Part shown: positions 17,951-25,756 of the stretch, piece by piece | How the letters are laid out: each line of letters starts with the position of its first letter | How positions within the stretch are numbered: position 1 is the first letter of the stretch | Origin: a methanogenic archaeon ISO4-H5 | GTDB taxonomy: Archaea > Thermoplasmatota > Thermoplasmata > Methanomassiliicoccales > Methanomethylophilaceae | Direction of reading: 5' to 3' | NCBI GenBank assembly: GCA_001560915.1 | Contig: CP014214.1 | Location: 558,001-622,000 of the forward strand | Length of the DNA: 64,000 nucleotides | Translations under genes and position numbers: made by a program | The notes under the pieces: generated by a model | Database searches by the model: none | What the model saw: the letters and a program-made list of their open reading frames with translations, nothing else | What the model was told of the DNA's origin: nothing

Positions 17951-18496
17951 ATGACCGTTCGCAAATCCTTCGATAGTTACGTAAGCATAGACCTGGAATT
18001 CAGCGGCTATTGGGATTCCAAGGAGACACCGCTGAATGAAAGGAAATGCTCCATCATCGAGATCGGTGCGGTCAGGTTCATCGATGGAGACTAGACCACC
18101 TTATCGACCGATGTACGGCTGCTTCCAGGCCGGCGTTTTCAGGAATGGATTATACAGAATCATCATAAGGATCCTGCGAGGTATGAGAACGCAACGTATC
18201 CGAAGGATGCCCTGACGGAACTGTTCGATTTCGTGGGGAATCTCCCCATCCTTGGACAGGACTTCGTTAACAACGACCTTTTCATGATAAATGACCATTT
18301 GGAAGCTCTAGGTATGGACAAATGGGAACCGGCAGATATTCAGGATCTTCTGGATTGGTCGGGTCGTAAAGGCCTGGAAAAGGTGGCAAAAGAACTTGGA
18401 TTGGATTATGGGGATAGACACGATGCCCTCGAGGATGCCTGCATTACTCAACAGGCATATGAGATTTACAAAAAGAGATGTGATTCTTCCATCTAA
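17951..18496 (+). CDS. DnaQ-like (DEDD) 3'-5' exonuclease with an in-frame TAG
   Basis: 181 codons including TAG at 18092-18094 (codon 48). Exo I is before the TAG (YVSIDLEFSG, with the D-x-E pair, then SIIEIGAVRFIDGD). After it come TTLSTDVRLLPGRRFQEW, an Exo II-like segment (LGQDFVNNDLFMINDH) and Exo III (DRHDALEDACITQQAYE). All three motifs are needed for catalysis and are split by the TAG, with no frameshift between. The TAG falls in the strand-turn-strand after Exo I, a tolerant position. It is 113 bp downstream of cap15 and may be a CBASS-associated or independent nuclease gene. Exo II is unusual, having Q where H is common. Confidence 0.78.
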
Positions 18497-18637
18497 GTTG
18501 AAAAGCGGTCTGCGATAAATAAACTTCCAAGACCATCAAGACGAATAAAGGACTTCTGATTAGCCGCGTTTTAAGATTGGATGATTTCAACGCTAAGGCG
18601 ACTTAGTCACGCTCTATCATGTGGCATGCGTGATGCG

Positions 18638-18703
18638 GACTCCTGCAACGTCGGTCCCATCATTGACATCAACGCACGTATCAGAGCAGTGCTTCCCGAA
18701 TGA
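18638..18703 (+). pseudogene. Decayed 3' end of pgi (copy C)
   Basis: 66 bp ending in TGA match the last 66 bp of pgi with about 11 mismatches. Weaker similarity continues upstream to about 18600, where one base is lost and the frame broken. It is more diverged than copy B, consistent with an older insertion event at the same site. It lies 102 bp before the IS element. Confidence 0.7.
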
Positions 18704-18805
18704 TATTAAGCCATTTCGCCGATTTCATTCAGATCGTGTCTTCTTGTATTATTAACAATTGTTAATTTAATTATGCAACTTCAAATTGATTTTTATAATC
18801 ACGGA

Positions 18806-20661
18806 TCAATGATTTCCTGAAATCATGTACTTTTGCCTGACCTCGCTGCAGCTAGTTCAGCGGCCGTACGTCTTTTCCTCGGTCTGGTGTCCTTGGACCC
18901 TGGCGGGCGTCCGCGTCTGCGCGGACCCTCCTGCGGGATGATGTTCTTCACTCCGTACCTCTCCACCATGTCCGGTTCGGTGACAGCTCCTACTCTCACA
19001 TAGAGCTTCATATCCTTTCCTGCGGTGGTGCGGTATTCCCACTCGCCATCCCCTTCCCTTATCTTCACACAGTCGCAAAGGTCCGAAAGAACATCCTTGA
19101 ACGATCTGTTCCTGCAGAAATCGAATTTTGCAAGGTGATTCCTCAGCCTTGCGGACATCAGCGTTGCCAGATAGTTGACGAACTCGCTCCCTATCGTCGT
19201 CTCATCGGATTTCTCCCTGGTGTCGTCGATCTCCAATCCCGTCTTGTGCAGTTTGAACAGAGGTTCGATTCCCCATCTGTCATCGTAACAGTCGTATGCG
19301 AAATCCGGTTCCATCTTCTGATCCGATTGCAATATGAGAACTCCGAACCATCTCCGTTCTGCTTCGAGCAGAACGGGATCCAGATTCCCTGCGTTCTGTT
19401 CAAGATACTCGCTTTCCATCTCTGCCGCTATCTTCGGACTTTTGAAAGAATACAGCCAATAGCCCAGACCCTCTCCGTTCTTGCCTTTTGCCTCGGATCT
19501 CTTGCAGCTTACCGGACCGTCATCCCTCATCATCACCGTATCGAAAGAGAAACATCCCGACCTCTCGGCCACCAGACGCCCCTTCATCAGAGGAACAAGA
19601 TAGTGGAGACCCTCATGTTCCTCCGCCACCCTTTTCATCACCTCGGGTCTGAAACCCCTGTCTGCGACCATGATCCCTTCGCGTATCTTGAGACGTTTCA
19701 CGAAATCCTCCACAGCCACTGCATCGGTGACATTCCCGGGATATACCTTGGAGCAGAGAGGTTCCCCTTCCAGAGGGCTGTATGCATACATCATCAGATG
19801 GTGGCACACCTTGGTTGCGGAAGTCTTCCTTGAGGCCTTGGATATGGAGAGATTATCACCGTTATCCTGCTTCAGACATCCGTCTATGACCACCAGATCA
19901 TCCTCGGATATCTTTCCCAAACGGGAGATCATGAACTTCTCGGTGGTCACGAACTGTTCACCCAGAAGGGTGAACATCTCCGTGACGTGATCCTTGTTCA
20001 TTGTCACACCGGGATAGAATTCGGAAACGAACGAGTGTATGTATCTCGCTCTGAGTTTGCAGTCAGGGATTCCTGGGTAGGAGGCTCTCAGCAGTGCTGT
20101 GCAGTATATCCATTCAGCATCCCTGTAGTGGTAGAACTCCTCCAGATCGGTGAGGATATTCTTGCACAGGATATTCAGGAGATTGATTGCACCGAACTGT
20201 TTCGATTCTATCCTTCCGATGGATTTCAGTTCCACTTCCTGTCTGATCGGATGGTATGAATCGGTGATGTATCCTATCACCTGGTTCTTCCTGAACCTGA
20301 TGTTCCCTTTGCCGTCGATGATATCGACCCGCGTCCTGACTGCGTATTTGCCGGATTGATACGGTTCTACGACTGTACGTGCAGGTCTTTCTATCCCCCT
20401 GATCTCCTTCGGCACCCTCATATCCTTCGATTATATAATATGGTACATTAATATAAAAATATTTCTTATAATGTACTTTTGGACATATGAAAAACACCCT
20501 TTCAGGCATAAATCCCGGGAATTATAGCGAGAAAACTGCCGCCAAATGGTCAAATTGGCGAATTATAAAGTTTGGACTCGATACTAATCAGCATCAAACA
20601 GGGTGGCCAGATCAAAAAGTCTGAGCCTCGGAAAAAGTACATGATTTCAGGAAATCATTGA
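18806..20661 (-). mobile_element. Complete DDE insertion sequence with 29-bp inverted repeats
   Basis: Perfect 29-bp terminal inverted repeats are at 18806-18834 and 20633-20661 (tips TCAATGATTTCCTG / CAGGAAATCATTGA). A 4-bp direct repeat CGGA flanks the element at 18802-18805 and 20662-20665, probably the target duplication. The 1856-bp element encodes one intact transposase. Perfect ends and an intact gene suggest recent insertion. It landed just beyond the stop of the Pycsar effector gene. Confidence 0.88.
18823..20421 (-). CDS. DDE transposase with C-terminal AT-hook
   Basis: 532 residues. The DDE_Tnp_1-type core shows DDLVVIDGCLKQDNGDNLS as a candidate first aspartate, GIMVADRGFRPEVMK as the second, and a C-terminal DRWGIEPLFKLHKTGLEID for the glutamate, the usual IS4/IS1634 arrangement. 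The tail RRRGRPPGSKD is an AT-hook. The last codons lie inside the terminal inverted repeat. Intact length and clean ends suggest it is active. Exact IS family not determined. Confidence 0.85.
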   Translation of the reverse strand: MRVPKEIRGIERPARTVVEPYQSGKYAVRTRVDIIDGKGNIRFRKNQVIGYITDSYHPIRQEVELKSIGRIESKQFGAINLLNILCKNILTDLEEFYHYRDAEWIYCTALLRASYPGIPDCKLRARYIHSFVSEFYPGVTMNKDHVTEMFTLLGEQFVTTEKFMISRLGKISEDDLVVIDGCLKQDNGDNLSISKASRKTSATKVCHHLMMYAYSPLEGEPLCSKVYPGNVTDAVAVEDFVKRLKIREGIMVADRGFRPEVMKRVAEEHEGLHYLVPLMKGRLVAERSGCFSFDTVMMRDDGPVSCKRSEAKGKNGEGLGYWLYSFKSPKIAAEMESEYLEQNAGNLDPVLLEAERRWFGVLILQSDQKMEPDFAYDCYDDRWGIEPLFKLHKTGLEIDDTREKSDETTIGSEFVNYLATLMSARLRNHLAKFDFCRNRSFKDVLSDLCDCVKIREGDGEWEYRTTAGKDMKLYVRVGAVTEPDMVERYGVKNIIPQEGPRRRGRPPGSKDTRPRKRRTAAELAAARSGKST

Positions 20662-20671
20662 CGGATCGCAA

Positions 20672-21187
20672 TCAGAATACGAATGCCAGCACCGCTACGA
20701 AGATGAGTAGCACAACACCCCTGACGGACAATCTCAGACCTTCGTTATACCAATCGTACTTCTCCGTACAGATTTCCGCATTGGCACGAATCTGCTTGGT
20801 AAGCTCCCTGACATAGTTCTCATAGTTCCTGGCAGATATTCTCTCCCGATACGCATCCAGATCCATCGAGGCGATGTGTCTGTAGAATATCGTTCCCTTC
20901 ATGGATTCATCCTTCAGGGGATCATCCCTGGCGCGCAACGAATCGAATAAGGCGTGCAGTCCTTTTACCAATAATATCGCAGAGGCTACCAGCAACAAGA
21001 TCACAATCGCTGCTGCACCTATGTCCCCCGAATGGAAGACTCCCATAAACTCTGAATGACTCAGACCCAAGATCAGGGATACAGAGGTAAGAACGGTCCC
21101 CAAGACAATAGAGGCCTTGCTGTCGCAGTTGTTTATGAACCCGATGATCCTCGCAAGGTCCTTCTCCAACGTGTCGCTCAGATCCAT
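20672..21187 (-). CDS. Pycsar TM effector (PycTM-like, DUF5706)
   Basis: 171 residues. It begins with the family helix LEKDLARIIGFINNCDSKAS, followed by two membrane segments (about 25-47 and 55-77), then the amphipathic region FYRHIASMDLDAYRERI and NYENYVRELTKQIRANAEIC, and a final membrane helix (about 150-170). This matches the Pycsar effector TM family, which permeabilises the membrane on binding cCMP or cUMP. It starts 4 bases after the stop of a class III nucleotide cyclase on the same strand. The IS abuts its 3' end without touching the coding sequence. Confidence 0.83.
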   Translation of the reverse strand: MDLSDTLEKDLARIIGFINNCDSKASIVLGTVLTSVSLILGLSHSEFMGVFHSGDIGAAAIVILLLVASAILLVKGLHALFDSLRARDDPLKDESMKGTIFYRHIASMDLDAYRERISARNYENYVRELTKQIRANAEICTEKYDWYNEGLRLSVRGVVLLIFVAVLAFVF

Positions 21188-21191
21188 TTAC

Positions 21192-21923
21192 TCACTTCCT
21201 CACATTTTCCGAGATCCACTTTTCGAATTCAGCGTTGGTGATGTCGCAGTGGTATACATGGAGTCCATCGAATGTCTTCTGGGAAAAATCCTGCCCGGTC
21301 AATCCATATATCTGCAATCTCTTGGATAGTGTTCTATAAAACCTATCTGACATGACAATAGGTTTTATTCTTTCTTTGTTCCCGTATTTGGAAAGATTCG
21401 AGGCCGTGGTAACCGCCTTCCCGATCCACACCTTTGCGGATACCCCTGTTCCTTTGGCAGCAGTCTTTACAACGAGATCCTCAGCCGTCGCCAGACCTAT
21501 TCCGATCTTAATCTCGGGATAGTGTTTTGACCTGTAGTGCCTGTTGAGGAGTATCATCAATGTATTGACATTATATGCAATCTCGAAGACCTGGCAGACC
21601 TTTTCCCCGTCGGGCGTAGAGTATATTCCGTAAACGCAGTCTCCTCTTACTCCGATTTCTGCACTGTCGTCATTTTTCATTATGCGGATCGTTTCGGATA
21701 CGAAGGAACGCACTATGCGGGTGACCATATCCCGGTCCTTTTCAGCGAATAATTCAGTCGAATTACGGATATCGACGAAAATGGCGCTGATTCTCTGGGT
21801 ATATCCGTTGGACAATGTCAGCAGCTTATCCGGAGGAATTCTTTTACGGTCACGCTCGCTCATATCCTGAGTGAGGATGTTGATTATCCTTTGGGAAACT
21901 CCTTGATACGATTTTAGAGTCAC
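21192..21923 (-). CDS. Class III nucleotidyl cyclase (PycC-like)
   Basis: 243 residues. The class III cyclase domain is clear: RISAIFVDIRNSTELFAEKD has the first metal aspartate, AEIGVRGDCVYGIYS the second, and KIGIGLATAEDLVVKTAAKG with ASNLSKYG completes the domain. Paired with a PycTM-like effector 4 bases downstream, it is best read as a pyrimidine cyclase that makes cCMP or cUMP on infection. The base specificity is not readable from sequence with confidence. Start is GTG 21923. Confidence 0.83.
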   Translation of the reverse strand: MTLKSYQGVSQRIINILTQDMSERDRKRIPPDKLLTLSNGYTQRISAIFVDIRNSTELFAEKDRDMVTRIVRSFVSETIRIMKNDDSAEIGVRGDCVYGIYSTPDGEKVCQVFEIAYNVNTLMILLNRHYRSKHYPEIKIGIGLATAEDLVVKTAAKGTGVSAKVWIGKAVTTASNLSKYGNKERIKPIVMSDRFYRTLSKRLQIYGLTGQDFSQKTFDGLHVYHCDITNAEFEKWISENVRK

Positions 21924-22059
21924 TTATTGTATTTTGTATTATGAACTATATAACATTTGATATCTGGGAGCAATCAATTGTTCCAGACTGTTCAGTTTCG
22001 GATTATAACATAGATACTGATTTAAATATGGTATGACTATAGTAACATGGGGGAGCACC

Positions 22060-22485
22060 ATGAGAGACGGTTTCGATATGTTGGTTGCCGCTGTTGCCAG
22101 CGCTGTCGGTCGCAAGTTGAATGTTGATAAATTCAGTGACCGTCTCACCATGCAGAAGGGTTGTTACATACTAAACTCCTGGGGTTATGGCCCTATTTAT
22201 GATTATAGCCTGTATATCAGGGGACCCTATTCCAGAGAGTTGGCCGATGATTATTATGAAATCAAGAGCATTCCCGCAGTCACTACCATCCCGTCGAACG
22301 CAATCGATGACTTGAAGGCGATTTTCGACAGGGGACTCAGATATGCTGAGGCGTATGCTACTGTTCTCTTGATTAAAACAAATAATGTCGGTGCCAATCG
22401 GGAAAGGATTCTCAATCGTGCCCTCGAACTAAAGCCGCACCTCGAGTCGGAAGTTCGGGAGGCGTGTTCATCACTGCTGAATTGA
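22060..22485 (+). CDS. YwgA / Panacea-like (SocA-type) protein
   Basis: 141 residues. LNVDKFSDRLTMQKGCYILN and YSLYIRGPYSRELADDYYEI give the pattern of the YwgA and Panacea (SocA-like) families, which include antitoxins for varied toxins. ATG 22060 is preferred because it has GGGGGAG just before it and lies 32 bp after a TATA-like TTTAAATA (22021-22028); ATG 22033 is too close to that box. It overlaps the PIN gene, so the two may be an antitoxin-toxin pair. Confidence 0.6.
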   Translation: MRDGFDMLVAAVASAVGRKLNVDKFSDRLTMQKGCYILNSWGYGPIYDYSLYIRGPYSRELADDYYEIKSIPAVTTIPSNAIDDLKAIFDRGLRYAEAYATVLLIKTNNVGANRERILNRALELKPHLESEVREACSSLLN

Positions 22486-23003
22486 GTTATATCGACACCT
22501 GTTGCTTGATGATGTTCATCAACCGGAAGGACGAACTTCGCAAGGATTATGGTCTCAAGGGTAGGGATGCAGAGACTTGCACAAACAACTCTCATCGTCA
22601 TTTTACCATTCCGATACCTGCCTTAGGGGAAGCTGTTTTTAAGATACGTGAGAAAAACGGTGATAATTGGAAAGAATCCTTGGATGAATTGGATCGTCTA
22701 ATAAACATAGGTTTTTTGGATGTTGTATATCTTGACAAATCTACTGAATTGTATAGGGTAACAAGAAAACTGTGTAGAGACGTCGATGATGTACGCGATA
22801 TGATCTCCCCCATGGACGCTCTTATTGTTGCGGCAGCGACAGTAAATCCAGACTGTGGTGCCTTATACACCTCAGATCGTAGAATATTGGTTGATGTGTA
22901 CCTAAACGAGTCCGTTCAGGAATGGCGTAAAGAACATGGATATCCGGCCCTCAGAATAGCGGAAATCTCTTCAATACTCAAAAATAAAAAGCAGTACTGG
23001 TGA
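22464..23003 (+). CDS. PIN-domain protein, putative toxin
   Basis: 179 residues from GTG 22464 (TTG 22482 is a shorter option). PIN-fold landmarks are an N-terminal acidic strand (LSYIDTCCLMMFINRKDEL), conserved polar positions in IPALGEAVFKI, and the C-terminal acidic cluster MISPMDALIVAAATVNPDCG with LYTSDRRIL. PIN proteins are metal-dependent RNases, often the toxin of VapBC-like pairs. It overlaps the 3' end of the YwgA/Panacea-like gene by 22 bases. Target RNA unknown. Confidence 0.75.
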   Translation: MFITAELSYIDTCCLMMFINRKDELRKDYGLKGRDAETCTNNSHRHFTIPIPALGEAVFKIREKNGDNWKESLDELDRLINIGFLDVVYLDKSTELYRVTRKLCRDVDDVRDMISPMDALIVAAATVNPDCGALYTSDRRILVDVYLNESVQEWRKEHGYPALRIAEISSILKNKKQYW

Positions 23004-23079
23004 ACTAAGTTGAATGCTTCAACAGCGAGTGCGAAGCAGCACTCCTTTTGAAAAGTCATCTATTAATTTTAATCATTCC

Positions 23080-23128
23080 TGTAGCGTGGGGGAGAGTTTT
23101 TCTCTACGGAATACGCCACATCTTTTTT
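23080..23128 (+). terminator. Hairpin-T-tract terminator after the PIN gene
   Basis: TGTAGCGT (23080-23087) pairs with ACGCCACA (23113-23120, one mismatch), with internal AGAG/CTCT pairing, followed by TCTTTTTT (23121-23128). Confidence 0.6.
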
Positions 23129-23755
23129 AATATTCTTGATTACCTTGTAGTTTATACTTGGTATTATTCACTCGGAGTTGACAGTTAGGATCTGATTCAA
23201 TCCTGAAGCAATCTCTTTCTCACAATTACTGGCAAATGATAATTAGTGGTCACGGGATGTTCGAAGTGACCAAACCCAAACGGGCCCCGTGGCCGTCTTT
23301 CCTGTATCTTTGCAATAACATAAAGGTACGGTTTCAGGGACCTGTGGGTTGGCGGAAAAGGATACCGTTTGACCAATTACAGGCTAGAAACAGGTAAATC
23401 TCGCATGTTTTCCGAGGTGATCGGGAGCAAATTGTAACGGATCGATGTGAAAAACAGCCAACTTTCCAATGACCCCTGAATGGAAACTTCGGACATAATC
23501 AGAGGTTTGTGGGAAATCGACGAATTCGAAAAGTCATGATGTCCAAGTCAAGATAGACAGGCAGTCACCATCTTTAATACCTGGACAACATAGTATATCA
23601 TAGAGGGGGAGAACGGGTTTCACCTGTTAGGCCCCTTCTGTCCCTTATTCCTCATTTGTGGTTTTCGCTGCAAAATAACTTACCAGACTCCCGCACTATT
23701 GCAGTAAGTGATTTCACTTTTGAATACATTCTGAGAGTATCCTTCAGGAATCCTT
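23129..23755. other. Gene-free stretch before the RNase III gene
   Basis: 627 bp without a convincing gene. A short open frame at about 23270-23400 (MTKPKRAPWPSFLYLC...) is unsupported by any motif. A 6-bp stem GGTCAC / GTGACC lies near 23249-23272. This could be decayed mobile DNA or house a small RNA; I see nothing decisive. Confidence 0.4.
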
Positions 23756-24298
23756 ATGCCGACCGAACAAGAGATTGTAACGAAGATGAAAGAATTGGAA
23801 CACCTCATCGGATACCGTTTCAACGATATCAATAACCTAAAAATGGCGATGAACGTCGAACTGCACCCCAACCAATACAACAAGAAGAACTACTGCAACC
23901 ACGCCCTGGCGGAACTGGGCGATGCGGTTCTGAAAACGGTACTCTCTCACGAATTGTTCAAACTGGACTGCGACCGCGATCAGATTACCGACATAAAACG
24001 CGATCTGGAATCTAACGAGAATCTGAACAGAATCGACCGGGAGCTGGGATACTATCGGTATGCATACAACTCCTCCACATTCTACAACGATTCTCTCCAG
24101 GATCATCAGAAACTGCCCCATAGCAGTCATGACCTCTATATCGAGGCGATAATCGGGGCAATATTCCTGGACGGAGGGTACGAAAAGGTTTCGGAATGGA
24201 TATACGAGATATTCGGACTGGACAAACTTTCAGAAGTGCTGGAATCCCACTACGGAAAGAAGGTGTCCGAGCCGATACCGCATTGGCCCAGATGGTAA
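23756..24298 (+). CDS. Stand-alone RNase III domain protein
   Basis: 180 residues. It begins with the RNase III fold (LEHLIGYRFNDINNLKMAMN), has the signature NHALAELGDAVLKTVLSHEL with the catalytic E and D, and ends with the second acidic motif HDLYIEAIIGAIFLDGGYEK. The dsRNA-binding domain usually found after it is absent, as in Mini-III-type proteins. RNase III domains are uncommon in archaea, and this one lies at the end of a defence island, so a role in cutting structured RNA in defence or regulation is possible. AGGAAT precedes ATG 23756 as a ribosome site. The 200 bp after it up to metK hold only the metK promoter. Confidence 0.8.
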   Translation: MPTEQEIVTKMKELEHLIGYRFNDINNLKMAMNVELHPNQYNKKNYCNHALAELGDAVLKTVLSHELFKLDCDRDQITDIKRDLESNENLNRIDRELGYYRYAYNSSTFYNDSLQDHQKLPHSSHDLYIEAIIGAIFLDGGYEKVSEWIYEIFGLDKLSEVLESHYGKKVSEPIPHWPRW

Positions 24299-24497
24299 TC
24301 GGATCTGAATACGATGGTTCCGAACTCCTCCCTCTTGGTTTCGTGGTCTGCTGGATTATACTCGTCTTTGTTCTTCTGTGGGTAAGTGTATTCCCCGTTG
24401 ACTGCTTTGGAGAACCCTATGGAATGCTGGATAAGTCAGTACTTATAATAAACATATTATACCATAACAAAAATAAAAAATTCAATTTGGTGAAACA

Positions 24498-25664
24498 ATG
24501 GAAAAGAAGCTTTTCACTTCAGAATCGGTGACCGAAGGCCACCCTGACAAACTCTGCGACGCAGTCAGCGACGCCATCCTCGACGCCTGTCTCAGAGAAG
24601 ACCCTCTGAGCCGCGTCGCCTGCGAGACCGTGGCATGTACAGGCTACGTCCTGGTCACCGGAGAGATAACCACCAACGCCAACCTCGACGTCCCTGCCAT
24701 CGTAAGGCAGAAAGTTGTCGAGATCGGCTACGATTCCGGCGACAAGGGACTCGACGGAAACTCCTGCGCTGTCTTCGTAGCTCTGGACAAACAGTCCGAG
24801 GACATCGCCGCCGGCGTGGACAAGGCACTCGACTCCGGAGAGAACGTGGACATCGGCGCCGGGGACCAGGGAATGATGTTCGGTTTCGCCACTAACGAGA
24901 CCCCCGAGCTCATGCCTTACCCTATTTCATTGGCGCACAAGCTGTCCAGGAAACTCACCGAAGTGAGGAAGAACGGCACCCTGAAGTATCTCAGGCCCGA
25001 CGGAAAGACCCAGGTTTCGGTAGAATATGACGAGAACGGAAAACCTTCCCGCCTGGAAGCCGTAGTCCTCTCCACGCAGCACGATCCCGAGGTCGACCAG
25101 AAACAGATCCACGAGGACATCAAGAAGTACGTGTTCGACGCCGTACTCGATCCCAAGATGATCGACAAGGACACCAAGTTCTTCATCAACCCCACCGGAC
25201 GCTTCGTGGTCGGCGGCCCCCACGGAGATGCCGGACTCACCGGAAGGAAGATCATCGTTGACACCTACGGAGGATATGCGAGACACGGAGGAGGAGCATT
25301 CTCCGGCAAGGACCCCACCAAGGTCGACAGGTCCGGAGCATATGCCGCCAGGTACGTGGCCAAGAACATCGTTGCCGCAGGACTCGCCGAGAAATGCGAG
25401 ATCCAGATCTCCTATGCCATCGGTGTCGCCCAGCCGACCTCGATCATGGTGGACACCTTCCACACCGGAAAGCTCTCCGACGAGAGGATCACCGAGATCG
25501 TCCGCGAGAATTTCGATCTCCGCCCCATGGGAATCATCAAGATGCTGGACCTCCGCAGACCCATCTACGGACCCTCCTCCTCATACGGTCACTTCGGCCG
25601 CGAGGATGTGGATTTCCCCTGGGAGCGCACCGACAAAGCGGACGTCCTCAGGAAGTACCTGTAA
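24498..25664 (+). CDS. metK: S-adenosylmethionine synthetase, bacterial type
   Basis: 388 residues. Standard MetK landmarks: [20 protein letters not shown] at the N terminus, [20 protein letters not shown], the glycine-rich loop [20 protein letters not shown], and [20 protein letters not shown]. It makes S-adenosylmethionine from ATP and methionine. This is the bacterial/eukaryotic MAT family; most euryarchaeal methanogens use a divergent archaeal MAT, so ancestral transfer from bacteria is likely. GC-rich and core-like in composition. A TATA-like TATAATAAA lies near 24443, and a stem-loop terminator follows the stop. Confidence 0.95.
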   Translation: MEKKLFTSESVTEGHPDKLCDAVSDAILDACLREDPLSRVACETVACTGYVLVTGEITTNANLDVPAIVRQKVVEIGYDSGDKGLDGNSCAVFVALDKQSEDIAAGVDKALDSGENVDIGAGDQGMMFGFATNETPELMPYPISLAHKLSRKLTEVRKNGTLKYLRPDGKTQVSVEYDENGKPSRLEAVVLSTQHDPEVDQKQIHEDIKKYVFDAVLDPKMIDKDTKFFINPTGRFVVGGPHGDAGLTGRKIIVDTYGGYARHGGGAFSGKDPTKVDRSGAYAARYVAKNIVAAGLAEKCEIQISYAIGVAQPTSIMVDTFHTGKLSDERITEIVRENFDLRPMGIIKMLDLRRPIYGPSSSYGHFGREDVDFPWERTDKADVLRKYL

Positions 25665-25671
25665 ACGCTTT

Positions 25672-25701
25672 AATGGGGCCCTGGGAACGGGGCCCCCCAT
25701 T
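25672..25701 (+). terminator. metK terminator hairpin
   Basis: AATGGGGCCC (25672-25681) pairs with the GGGGCCCCCCATT arm ending at 25701, with a small bulge and a 7-base loop, 7 bp after the metK stop. Confidence 0.6.
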
Positions 25702-25756
25702 TGTCAAGCAGATATGCCAGTTTCACGCAAGTCGTAAAACCTTAGATGAAACCAGT

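Noticed and set aside
23270-23400. Short open frame starting MTKPKRAPWPS
   Set aside because: About 43 codons, no ribosome site, no motif and no neighbour relation; not supported as a gene.
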